From: JBFHNV01 sp041593595
GTDB lineage: Bacteria; Pseudomonadota; Gammaproteobacteria; HK1
Assembly: GCA_041593595.1 (NCBI GenBank)
Contig: JBFHNV010000140.1
Span: 1 to 15,709 of the forward strand
Direction: 5' to 3'
DNA: 15,709 nt
The notes under the pieces: model-generated
Database searches by the model: none
What the model saw: only the letters and a program-made list of their open reading frames with translations
Told to the model about the DNA's origin: nothing
Part shown: piece by piece, positions 6,945-14,156 of the stretch
Position numbering within the stretch: position 1 is the first letter of the stretch
Layout of the letters: each line of letters begins with the position of its first letter
Program-made: the position numbers and the translations under genes

Positions 6945-8571
6945 GGGACAGCTCCACTTCTGGCAGCGGCGGCAGCCCGAGGATCAGGTCCGCCGCCTTC
7001 TCGCCGATCATCAGCGTGGCCGCGTTGGTGTTGGCCGAGACCATGGTGGGCATGATGGAGGCGTCGGCCACCCGCAGGCCGTCGATGCCGTGCACCTTGA
7101 GCGTGTCGTCCACCACAGCGGTGCGGTCACTGGTCGGACCCATGCGGCAGCTGCCTGCCGGGTGGAAGGTGGTCGTGCCGCGCCGGCGCGCGAAGTCCAG
7201 CCACTCGTCGTCGCTCTGCACTTCCGGCCCCGGCTGCTCCTCGCGCTCCACGTAGGGCTCGAGCTGCGGCGTGTGCATGAGCCGGCGTGCGAGCTTGAGG
7301 CCCCCCAGCAGCACCTGGCGATCGGTTGCCTCGGCCAGGTAATTGGGCTGGATCGCCGGCTTCGCGAACGGGTCCGGTGACACGGCGCGCACGTAGCCGG
7401 CGCTGTCCGGGCGCTGCTGCCACACCGCAACGGACATTCCGGGATACGGGTCCAGCTTCGACTGCACGCCCTCCTGGTAGCTGGCCGGGGTGAAGGTCAT
7501 CTGCAGGTCGCCGTGCTCGACATTCGGGTGGGAGCGCCAGAACACGTGCACCAGGGTGGGCTGCAGGTTGAGGATGCTGTCACCACCGGTGAAGTACTTC
7601 AGCACCTCGTGCGCGAGCGGCAGGCCACGCGAGCGCTCGTTGATGGTCGCGGCGCCCTTGACCCGCGCCGCCAGGCGCACACCGTAGTGGTCGCGCAGAT
7701 TCTCGCCCACGCCGGGCAGGTCGTGCACCACGGGAATGCCGAGCTCGCGCAGCAGCCCCGCCGGGCCGATGCCGGAGAGCTGTAGCAGCTGCGGCGAGTT
7801 GAAGACACCCCCGCACACGATCAGCTCGCGCCGGGCGCTGATGGTGATGTCGCGACCGCCGCGCCGGCAGACGACGCCGGTGGCGCGCCGGCCGTCGAGC
7901 GCGATGCGCAGCGCGTGGGTGTTGGTGTACACGCGCAGGTTTCGCCGCCCCATGCTCGGGCGCAGGAACGCGGTGGCGGTGCTCACCCGGCGGCGGCGGT
8001 GGATGCTGCGCTGGAAGTAGCCGACGCCATCCTGGGTGGCGCCGTTGTAGTCCGGGTTGCGCGGGATGCCGAGGCCCACCGCGCCCTCGATGAAGGCTTC
8101 GCACAGGGGGTAGTGGACGTCCAGGTCGGTGACGGCAAACTCGCCGTCGAAGCCGCGGAAGGTGGGATCGCCGTCGCCGATGCGGCGCTCGCCGCGCTTG
8201 AAGTACGGCAGCACCTGGGCGTAGCTCCAGCCGCGGTTGCCCATCTGCGCCCACACGTCGAAGTCGAGGCGCTGGCCGCGATTGTAGATGTGGCCGTTGA
8301 TGGCGCTGGATCCGCCCAGCGTCTTGCCGCGAGGCTGCTTGATGGCGCGCCCGGCGGTGCCCTGCGAGGGCTCGGTCTCGTACAGCCAGTTCACCGCCGG
8401 GTCGGCCATGGTCTTCATGAACCCGGCAGGGATGTGGATGAACGGGTTGCGGTCCGGGGGGCCGGCCTCGATGAGCGCCACCGTGTGGGCGGGATCCTCG
8501 CTCAGTCGCCGGGCCAGCACCCCGCCCGCCGTGCCCGAGCCGACGATCACGAAGTCGAACGTGTCACTCAT
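6937..8571 (-). CDS. GMC-family FAD-dependent alcohol dehydrogenase/oxidase
   Basis: The 544-residue protein has the full GMC oxidoreductase layout. The FAD-binding GSGTAGG (11-17) is followed by LIEAGPPDRNP, GMC signature 1 (GKTLGGSSAINGHIYNRG, 82-99) and signature 2 (SPQLLQLSGIG). Near the C terminus is the catalytic pair His470 (TFHPAGSCRMG) and Asn514 (ANTNAATLMIGEKAAD), spaced 44 residues apart as in choline oxidase. GMC enzymes oxidise primary or secondary alcohols to aldehydes, ketones or lactones, usually passing electrons to the respiratory chain in bacteria. It is not a typical BetA, and its substrate is unknown. Met at 8571 is chosen since the dinucleotide fold starts directly after it and purine-rich GGGGAAGAG precedes it. 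It forms an operon with the following hydrolase. Confidence 0.92.
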   Translation of the reverse strand: MSDTFDFVIVGSGTAGGVLARRLSEDPAHTVALIEAGPPDRNPFIHIPAGFMKTMADPAVNWLYETEPSQGTAGRAIKQPRGKTLGGSSAINGHIYNRGQRLDFDVWAQMGNRGWSYAQVLPYFKRGERRIGDGDPTFRGFDGEFAVTDLDVHYPLCEAFIEGAVGLGIPRNPDYNGATQDGVGYFQRSIHRRRRVSTATAFLRPSMGRRNLRVYTNTHALRIALDGRRATGVVCRRGGRDITISARRELIVCGGVFNSPQLLQLSGIGPAGLLRELGIPVVHDLPGVGENLRDHYGVRLAARVKGAATINERSRGLPLAHEVLKYFTGGDSILNLQPTLVHVFWRSHPNVEHGDLQMTFTPASYQEGVQSKLDPYPGMSVAVWQQRPDSAGYVRAVSPDPFAKPAIQPNYLAEATDRQVLLGGLKLARRLMHTPQLEPYVEREEQPGPEVQSDDEWLDFARRRGTTTFHPAGSCRMGPTSDRTAVVDDTLKVHGIDGLRVADASIMPTMVSANTNAATLMIGEKAADLILGLPPLPEVELSHA

Positions 8572-8608
8572 CTGCATCTCTTCCCCGCAAGACGCGGATG
8601 ATGCCACG

Positions 8609-8640
8609 CGCGGGCGCCGCGGTCTCGGGCGGCGCCCGCG
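8609..8640. promoter_or_regulatory. Perfect 12-bp inverted repeat in a divergent promoter region
   Basis: CGCGGGCGCCGC and its exact reverse complement flank an 8-base loop in the 104-base gap between the divergent GMC and enol-lactonase-like genes. A possible -10 element (TATGCT, 8642-8647) for the plus-strand gene follows directly, placing the palindrome over its -35 area. An operator for a local regulator is plausible. A very stable leader hairpin for the minus-strand GMC transcript is the alternative. Confidence 0.5.
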
Positions 8641-8675
8641 TTATGCTGCGTCCGGGAACACGGGAGGGACCGCAC

Positions 8676-9467
8676 ATGCCGCAGATCCAGGTGGGCGACG
8701 TCGCCATCGAGTACCGCTTCGACGGCCCCGGAGACGGGCCGGTCATGCTGCTCTCGAACTCGCTGGCTTCGAACCTTGGCATGTGGGACCACCAGGTGCC
8801 GGCGCTCACCGCCGCCGGCTTCCGGGTGCTGCGCTACGACAGCCGGGGCCACGGCGGATCCAGCGTGCCCCCGGGTCCCTACGACATCGATGATCTGACC
8901 GCCGACGCGGCAGGCCTGCTGGATGCCCTGGAGCTTCCGCAGGCCGTCGTGATGGGCTGCTCCATGGGCGGCATGGTGGCGCAGCGCCTGACCACGCTGC
9001 ATCCGCGGCGGGTGCGCGCACTGCTGCTCACCGCGACCGCCTGCCACGTGGGCGGGCCCGAGGTGTGGGAGCAGCGCATCGCGACGGTGCGCGCAGGCGG
9101 CATGCCCGCGGTCGTGGACGCCACCGTGGACCGCTGGTTCACCAAGGGCGGCCAGACGCGTCTGAAGGCGGAGGTGGCGCGGGTGCGGGAGATGATTCTG
9201 GCCACGCCCGCGGACGGCTTCTGCGCCTGCTGCCACGCCATCGCCCACATGGACCAGCGCGAGAGCATCCGCGCCATCACCGCGCCGACGCTGGTGGTGG
9301 TGGGCGAGCAGGACCCAGGCACCCCGCCGTCTGCGGCACGCGCCATCCACGAGCGTATTGCCGGCTCCGAGCTCGAGATCATCCCCGACGCCGCCCACTT
9401 CGTGAACGTGGAGCACGCGGACGTGTTCAACCGGAGAATGGCGGAGTTCCTCGCGAAGGCGCTCTGA
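8676..9467 (+). CDS. 3-oxoadipate enol-lactonase-like alpha/beta hydrolase (PcaD family)
   Basis: The 263-residue protein matches the PcaD family in length and pattern. The nucleophile elbow is GCSMGG with Ser96, the acid is Asp213 in GEQDPGTPP, and the base is His241 in DAAHFVNVEHADVFN. The stretch RYDSRGHGGSS (53-63) is typical. PcaD opens 3-oxoadipate enol-lactone to 3-oxoadipate in the protocatechuate/catechol branch of aromatic degradation. Here no other pca gene is present, so a different lactone or ester substrate is possible and I give no symbol. The start follows GGGAGG at 8662-8667; an earlier in-frame Met lies within the intergenic palindrome region. The gene is divergent from the GMC/hydrolase operon and convergent with betA. 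Confidence 0.85.
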   Translation: MPQIQVGDVAIEYRFDGPGDGPVMLLSNSLASNLGMWDHQVPALTAAGFRVLRYDSRGHGGSSVPPGPYDIDDLTADAAGLLDALELPQAVVMGCSMGGMVAQRLTTLHPRRVRALLLTATACHVGGPEVWEQRIATVRAGGMPAVVDATVDRWFTKGGQTRLKAEVARVREMILATPADGFCACCHAIAHMDQRESIRAITAPTLVVVGEQDPGTPPSAARAIHERIAGSELEIIPDAAHFVNVEHADVFNRRMAEFLAKAL

Positions 9468-9468
9468 C

Positions 9469-9515
9469 GGGGACACCAGGGACAGTCCCCTGCGGGGACA
9501 GTCCCTTGGTCCCTT
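9469..9515. repeat. REP-like palindromic repeat of the GGGACAGTCCC type
   Basis: Two related arms, GGGGACACCAGGGACAGTCC (9469-9488) and GGGGACAGTCCCTTGGTCCC (9494-9513), form a large imperfect hairpin. Each arm also contains the smaller palindrome GGGACAGTCCC. It fills the 46 bases between two convergent genes and supplies the final base pairs of the stop codon of the betA gene. The sequence is unrelated to the AATCAAG family elsewhere in the window. It resembles REP-type repeats spread in many gammaproteobacterial genomes. Confidence 0.7.
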
Positions 9516-11169
9516 AGCGGTCCGACGTCTCCCAGCGCGGATTGATCCACGGCTGCAGGTTCGACGGCGGCAGGGGCGGGCGGCCCAGCACGTGGTCGGC
9601 GGCCTTCTCGCCCACCATGATGGAGGGCGCGTTCAGGTTGCCGTTGGTGATGCGCGGGAAGATGGAGCTGTCCGCCACGCGCAGGCTTTCCACGCCGATG
9701 ACGCGGCACCGGGGATCCACCACCGCGCGCGCGTCGCCGGCCGCGCCCATGCGGCAGGTGCCGCAAGGGTGGTAGGCGCTCTCCACCGCATCGCGCAGGA
9801 AGTCGTCGATGTCCTCGTCGCGGGTGACGCCGTCGCCCGGTGCGAGCTCGCGGCCGCGGTAGCGGGCAAAGGCAGGCTGCGCGGCGATCTCCCGGGTCAG
9901 CCGGATGCAGTGTCGGAAGTCCAGCCAGTCCTGCGGCTGCGACATGTAGTTGAACGCGATGGCGGGCGGCTCGCGGGGATCGGCGCTCCTGAGCCGGACC
10001 CGGCCGCGAGACTCCGAGCGCATCGGGCCCACGTGCATCTGGAAGCCATGGCAGCGCGCCGGCGCCTTGCCGTCGTAGCGCACGGCCACCGGCAGGAAAT
10101 GGAACTGGATATCCGGGTAGCGCACCCCCGCGCGGGAGCGCACGAAGGCCGCGCTCTCGAAGTGGTTGCTGGCACCGTCGCCGGTGCGGGTGAGCAGCCA
10201 GCGCGCGCCGATCAGCGCCTTCGCCAGTGGGTTGAGCTTCGGGTACAGGCTCACCGGCTCCCGACACTCGTACTGCACGTACACCTCCAGGTGGTCCTGC
10301 AGGTTCGCACCCACGCCGGGGCGGTCCGCGAGCACCGGGATCCCGAGGTGCGCCAGCTCCGCCGCCGGGCCGATGCCGGACAGCAGCAGCAGCTTCGGCG
10401 AGTTGATGGACGAGGCCGCCAGGATCACCTCGCGGCGCGCGCGCAGCACCGCGACGCGCCCGCCCCGCTCGAACTCGACGCCCACGGCACGCCGGCCCTC
10501 GAATACGACGCGGCGCGCCAGACCTCGCGCGAGGGTCAGGTTGCGGCGTCCCAGGGCAGGCTTGAGGTACGCGTTGGCAGCGGACCAGCGCTGGCCGCGC
10601 CACACGGTCATCTCCATGGGGCCGAAGCCTTCCTGCTTCGAGCCGTTGTAGTCCGGGGTCGGCTCGAAGCCCGCTTGCCGGCCAGCCTCCTCGAAGGCGC
10701 CGTACAGCGGGTTCGCGCGCCGGCCGCGGATCACGTGCAGCGGCCCGTCGCTGCCGCGCCAGCCCGCCTCGCCACCGTGGCTGCACTCCATGCGCCGGAA
10801 GTAGGGGGCCACGTCCGCGAAGGACCAGCCCGTGGCGCCGAGCTCCGCCCAGTGGTCGAAGTCCAGCGGGTGGCCACGCACGTAAACCATGCCGTTGATG
10901 GAGGACGAGCCGCCGATGACCTTGCCGCGGGGACACGCCAGGCGCCGCCCGCCCAGGTGCGGCTCCGGCTCGCTCGCGTAGCCCCAGTCGTAGTGCCGCA
11001 TGCCCATGGGATAGGACAGGGCCGCCGGCATCTGGATCAGCGGCCCGGCGTCGCTGCCACCGTGCTCGAGCACCGTCACCGTGTGCCGGCCGTCCTCCGT
11101 GAGTCGCGCCGCCAGGGCGCAGCCGGCAGAGCCGGCGCCGACGATCACGTAATCCGCGTCAGGCGCCAT
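9514..11169 (-). CDS. betA: Choline dehydrogenase (BetA)
   Basis: The 551-residue flavoprotein oxidises choline to betaine aldehyde (and on to glycine betaine) at the inner membrane, supplying an osmoprotectant. It follows E. coli BetA closely along its length: YVIVGAGSAGCALAARL at the FAD site, RGKVIGGSSSINGMVYVRG, DHLEVYVQYECREPVSLYP, GASNHFESAAFVRSR, QFHFLPVAV, FNYMSQPQDWLDFR and YHPCGTCRMG. The catalytic pair is His467 and Asn511 in ITNGNLNAPS, and the C terminus PWINPRW is typical of BetA. One oddity is LEHGGSD where LEAGGSD is expected in the FAD-binding loop. The ATG overlaps the upstream metalloprotein gene by 11 bases, suggesting coupling. betB, betI and a choline transporter are not in the window. 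The stop codon lies at the edge of a REP-like repeat. Confidence 0.92.
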   Translation of the reverse strand: MAPDADYVIVGAGSAGCALAARLTEDGRHTVTVLEHGGSDAGPLIQMPAALSYPMGMRHYDWGYASEPEPHLGGRRLACPRGKVIGGSSSINGMVYVRGHPLDFDHWAELGATGWSFADVAPYFRRMECSHGGEAGWRGSDGPLHVIRGRRANPLYGAFEEAGRQAGFEPTPDYNGSKQEGFGPMEMTVWRGQRWSAANAYLKPALGRRNLTLARGLARRVVFEGRRAVGVEFERGGRVAVLRARREVILAASSINSPKLLLLSGIGPAAELAHLGIPVLADRPGVGANLQDHLEVYVQYECREPVSLYPKLNPLAKALIGARWLLTRTGDGASNHFESAAFVRSRAGVRYPDIQFHFLPVAVRYDGKAPARCHGFQMHVGPMRSESRGRVRLRSADPREPPAIAFNYMSQPQDWLDFRHCIRLTREIAAQPAFARYRGRELAPGDGVTRDEDIDDFLRDAVESAYHPCGTCRMGAAGDARAVVDPRCRVIGVESLRVADSSIFPRITNGNLNAPSIMVGEKAADHVLGRPPLPPSNLQPWINPRWETSDR

Positions 11170-11692
11170 GGGCCCCGCCGCCGCGCACCCGGAAGCGCAC
11201 CGTGTCGTCCGCTGCGGTGAGACCGTGGGTCGCTAGCCATGCCCGCGCGTCGCCGGCGTCGTTCTCGAACCACGCCCGCGCCGAGCCCAGGCGGAAGCCG
11301 TAGCCCCAGGCGTCCATGTCCGCGAGCATGCGCGCGCGGCCGAAGCGCGGCAGGTGGTCCGCGAGCAGGATGGACAGGTAGCACACGGCGCACTCCTCCA
11401 GCGGGTCGCCGCCGGCATCCGTGTCCAGCGCGGCGCGCCGATCCGGATCCATGCACGCGTAGTGGCAGGCCTCGTGCAGCAGCGAGTGCAGCGGCGTGTC
11501 GCCGCGCGCGCTCAGACGCGCGCCGCTGAGCCCCGCCTCGGGGGCACCCCAGTAGCTGCCAGGGATGGGCGCGCCGGGTGCGGTCCAGGCGAGCGAGAGG
11601 CCGAAGCGTGCGAGCAGCCCGCGCGCGGCGCGGGCGGTGGGGCCGTGGGGCGGGCCCAGCACGCGCACGCCGGCGGCCACCGGGGCCGTCAC
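11159..11692 (-). CDS. Putative zinc-dependent hydrolase with HExxH motif, conserved hypothetical
   Basis: The 177-residue protein carries LLHEACHYACMD (His73-Glu-Ala-Cys-His77) and a downstream EECAVCY with Glu99/Glu100 about 23 residues later, a spacing compatible with a gluzincin-type zinc site. Cys76, Cys80, Cys101 and Cys104 add further potential ligands. The C-terminal part (RMLADMDAWGYGFRLGSARAWF) looks conserved in proteins I recall as unnamed proteobacterial hypotheticals. No signal peptide or membrane segment is evident. The GTG at 11692 is chosen because it lies 17 bases after the stop of the FHA-GGDEF gene; several other in-frame GTGs follow within 10 codons, and a longer ATG start at 11854 would overlap that gene by about 145 bases. 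It lies between a diguanylate cyclase and betA in one apparent operon. Protease function is an inference. Confidence 0.7.
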   Translation of the reverse strand: MTAPVAAGVRVLGPPHGPTARAARGLLARFGLSLAWTAPGAPIPGSYWGAPEAGLSGARLSARGDTPLHSLLHEACHYACMDPDRRAALDTDAGGDPLEECAVCYLSILLADHLPRFGRARMLADMDAWGYGFRLGSARAWFENDAGDARAWLATHGLTAADDTVRFRVRGGGAHGA

Positions 11693-11708
11693 GGCGTCGG
11701 CGGCCGTG

Positions 11709-12674
11709 TCAGTCCAGAACGACCCGATTGCGGCCGCCGTCCTTGGCCCGGGAGAGGTTGTCGTCGGCGCGCCGGAGCAGGACGCTGGCATCGAGGGCTT
11801 CCTTCGCGCGGAGCATGGTGCCGCCAACCGAGATCGTGCATTTGATGTCGTCATCCTGCCAGCGGAAGGCGCGGGCCTCCACCAGCATGCGCACCCGCTC
11901 CGCCACCTCGCGGGCCATGTCCGTGTCCAGCCCGCGGGTGACGATGGCGAACTCCTCGCCGCCCACGCGCGCGAACACGTCCTCGCCGCGCAGCGCGTCC
12001 GCGACGGCCTCCGCGAGCTGCTTGATCACCGCGTCGCCGGCCTGGTGGCCGCGCACGTCGTTGACCTGCTTGAAGTGGTCGATGTCCACCAGCATCAGGC
12101 ACAGGGGCTGGCGGTGGCGCGACGCGAAGGACATCTCGTGGTCCAGCGAGTCCATCAGGTAGCGGCGGTTGTGCACGCCCGTGAGGTCGTCGACGATGGC
12201 GTTCTCGTACTGGCGCACGCGCATGTCCATGTCGCAGGCCGGCGCGAACATGAAGCGCAGCACCACCTCCGGGCCGAGCTGCACCACGTCGCGGTCGCGC
12301 AGCGCGCGACGATCCACCTTGCAGCCATTGACGAACAGGCCGTTGGTGCTGGCCGCGTCGCTGACCACCACGCCCTTTTCCAGCGAGTACTCCACCCGCG
12401 CGTGGGTGCGCGAGATGCCGCGCCCCTGCACCGAGACGTCGCACACCGGCCCGCGCCCCAGCGTCCACGTGCCGTCGCGCACGGGGATGGGTCGGCCACG
12501 CTGCACCCCGCGGCAGACGAGGAACATGGGCTCGTGCTCCTCCTCGCGCTTGCGCGCGGCCTCGATGGCGCCCACGTCGAAGTTCGTGGTCTCGCCCACC
12601 GAGCGCGCGCGCCCGCCGTTCGGCGAGCGCCGCTCGGGCATGGGCGTGACATTGCTGTTTCCGTTCTCGGCCAT
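11709..12674 (-). CDS. FHA-domain diguanylate cyclase (GGDEF)
   Basis: This 321-residue cytoplasmic signalling protein has an N-terminal FHA domain (about 50-140, with LGR at 72-74, SRTHA at 89-92 and STNGLFVNG at 109-117), which binds phosphothreonine peptides. A C-terminal GGDEF domain follows (about 160-320). The active-site motif is GGEEF at 238-242, a functional variant, and the metal-binding DIDHFKQVND is at 197-206. The inhibitory I-site RxxD is present at 229-232, five residues before GGEEF, so feedback control by cyclic di-GMP is expected. The enzyme should condense two GTP into c-di-GMP when its FHA partner is phosphorylated. No kinase gene is visible nearby. ATG at 12674 has no clear Shine-Dalgarno; Met12 is an alternative. 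It heads the three-gene group with the metalloprotein and betA. Confidence 0.93.
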   Translation of the reverse strand: MAENGNSNVTPMPERRSPNGGRARSVGETTNFDVGAIEAARKREEEHEPMFLVCRGVQRGRPIPVRDGTWTLGRGPVCDVSVQGRGISRTHARVEYSLEKGVVVSDAASTNGLFVNGCKVDRRALRDRDVVQLGPEVVLRFMFAPACDMDMRVRQYENAIVDDLTGVHNRRYLMDSLDHEMSFASRHRQPLCLMLVDIDHFKQVNDVRGHQAGDAVIKQLAEAVADALRGEDVFARVGGEEFAIVTRGLDTDMAREVAERVRMLVEARAFRWQDDDIKCTISVGGTMLRAKEALDASVLLRRADDNLSRAKDGGRNRVVLD

Positions 12675-12768
12675 GGAGCGGCGGCCTGCGATTGCGGGTA
12701 GTCACCCGCTTATCGGCCGCCGCGGCCGCGACTTGAAGCATGCCGTTCGTGGCCGCCGTGACGCGAGC

Positions 12769-12792
12769 GCTTCCCGGCGGCCGCCGGGAAGC
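12769..12792. terminator. Perfect 24-bp palindrome just past the relic gene's stop
   Basis: GCTTCCCGGCGG is followed immediately by its exact reverse complement, giving a 24-bp palindrome with no spacer. It starts about 16 bases downstream of the stop codon of the molybdenum-subunit relic (minus strand) and 95 bases upstream of the FHA-GGDEF start. It could be a factor-independent terminator of the original gene without a T-tract, or an operator for the downstream genes. Confidence 0.45.
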
Positions 12793-12807
12793 CTTTCCTT
12801 CCCCCTC

Positions 12808-13274
12808 TCAGCGGCCGGCCGCCGCCAGCGCCCGCCACAGGGACAGGGGCGTAGCCGGCATGTCCAGGCGCGTGACGCCACGCGGCGCCAGGGCGTCCAC
12901 GGGCCCGGGCCGCGCTCCTGGCGACGGCCAGCGCCAGGTTGTCGCCGGCGTAGCGCACCCGGTCCGTGGCCAGCAGCGGGCGGCCCGGCTCGGCGCGGGG
13001 CGTGCCGTCGCGGTTCTTCAGCCGGATCCCGCAGGCCATGTTGTTGACTCCGGCCTCGGCGAGCTCGGCGCCGGTGATGACGTCCACGACGCCGGGTGCG
13101 GCGCGCGGCGTCCACGTCCAGGGCCTGGATGCGCGCATGGGCCAGCGGCGATCGGAACTTCACCGCGTGGGCCTGGCCCGGCACGTCCAGGTCGCCCACG
13201 TAGCGACCGGTGCCGGTCAGGAAGCGCAGGTCCTCCACCCGGCGCACCGGCTGGCTGATGCCGAACCTGCTCAT
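12808..13274 (-). pseudogene. Relic of a CoxL/xanthine dehydrogenase-type molybdenum-binding large subunit
   Basis: Three frames together spell the two ends of a protein that is normally about 770-790 residues. Frame one gives the intact start (MSRFGISQPVRRVEDLRF, then LTGTGRYVGDLDVPGQAHAV and on to ALDVDAAR). After a small indel in a GC run near 13100-13110, frame two continues with APGVVDVITGAELAEAG and RVRYAGDNLALAVA. Beyond about 12900-12930, frame three gives the typical C terminus VDALAPRGVTRLDMPATPLS and LWRALAAAGR, ending in TGA at 12808-12810. So both termini persist while about 640 internal residues, including all cofactor and active-site segments, are gone. The gene cannot make a functional enzyme. 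The medium and small (FAD and iron-sulfur) subunit genes are absent from the window. Confidence 0.85.
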
Positions 13275-13455
13275 GGGATCGAACTCGTCCGGGGACGGCG
13301 GATTCGGATGCTACACGGGACCGGCGCACGTGCGTGGGACGCGCCCGACGTGCCTGTTCGAACGCTGTCCGAAGCGTGCCCGTCGGAAGATCGTCTGCAG
13401 CGCGCCGGTCGGCGGGACGTCTCGGGCGCGCCTGTCGGCGCGACGGCCGATGGCC

Positions 13456-13461
13456 TATCCT
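13456..13461 (+). promoter_or_regulatory. Weak candidate -10 element for the glutathione transferase gene
   Basis: TATCCT lies 49 bases upstream of the ATG in a GC-rich gap of 236 bases between divergent units. No convincing -35 hexamer is seen 17 bases upstream (TGTCGG), so this is only a suggestion. Nothing else was recognised in 13275-13510. Confidence 0.2.
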
Positions 13462-13510
13462 CTCGCCGTCCTCGCCGCATGCCGGCCGCACGCAACACAA
13501 GGGAGATCCG

Positions 13511-14146
13511 ATGGCGACCATCGAGCTGTACACCTGGGCAACCCCCAACGGGCGCAAGGCATCCATCATGCTCGAGGAGCTGGAGCTGGCGTACAACGTG
13601 CACGAGATCAACATCGGCAAGGGCGAGCAGCATGCGGCGGAGTTCCTGAAGATCGCGCCCAACAACCGCATTCCCGCCATCGTCGACCCGGACGGTCCCG
13701 GGGGGAAGCCGCTCGCCCTCATGGAGTCGGGTGCCATCCTGGTGTACCTGGCGGAGAAGACCGCGAGCCCGCTGCTGCCGGACTCGGGCGTGGACCGCGC
13801 GCTGACCTTCCAGTGGCTCATGTGGCAGATGGGCGGCGTCGGACCCATGTTCGGCCAGGCCCACCACTTCCTGTTCCAGCCCAAGGAGATCGTGCCCTAC
13901 GGCCAGAAGCGCTATCACGAGGAGACCCGGCGTCTGTACGGCGTGCTCGACCGGCGTCTGGCGGAGGCGCCGTTCATGGCCGGCGACTTCTACAGCGTGG
14001 CCGACATCGCCACCTACCCCTGGATCGCGCGCTTCGAGCGCCACCAGGTGGACCTGAACGAGTTCGCCAACGTGAAGCGGTGGTTCGATGCGGTGGGGGA
14101 GCGCCCGGCGGTGCAGAAGGGCATGGCGGTGCCGTTCCTGAACTGA
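13511..14146 (+). CDS. yfcG: Glutathione S-transferase, YfcG/YghU (nu) class
   Basis: The 211-residue protein aligns by eye with E. coli YfcG over its whole length: TPNGRKASIMLEE near the start (catalytic-region Thr11-Pro-Asn13), FLKIAPNNRIPAIVDPDGPG, LMESGAILVYLAEKTASPLL, FQWLMWQMGGVGPMFGQAHH and DFYSVADIATYPW. Nu-class enzymes use two glutathiones to reduce disulfides and have organic peroxide reductase activity; they lack the usual Ser/Tyr/Cys nucleophile. The start follows AAGGGAG at 13499-13505. The fetA-like gene begins only 10 bases after the stop, so the three genes are probably one operon with a redox/iron stress theme. The symbol is by similarity; YghU is the other possibility but is longer. 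Confidence 0.88.
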   Translation: MATIELYTWATPNGRKASIMLEELELAYNVHEINIGKGEQHAAEFLKIAPNNRIPAIVDPDGPGGKPLALMESGAILVYLAEKTASPLLPDSGVDRALTFQWLMWQMGGVGPMFGQAHHFLFQPKEIVPYGQKRYHEETRRLYGVLDRRLAEAPFMAGDFYSVADIATYPWIARFERHQVDLNEFANVKRWFDAVGERPAVQKGMAVPFLN

Positions 14147-14156
14147 ATCGCCGCCG

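Noticed and set aside
8676..9467. Naming the lactonase-like gene pcaD and inferring a protocatechuate pathway
   Set aside because: No other pca gene is present in the window, and PcaD-like hydrolases are often found with other substrates.
9592..11220. A 542-codon plus-strand open frame opposite betA
   Set aside because: It is a shadow of a clearly recognised BetA gene, with low-complexity composition and no ribosome site of note.
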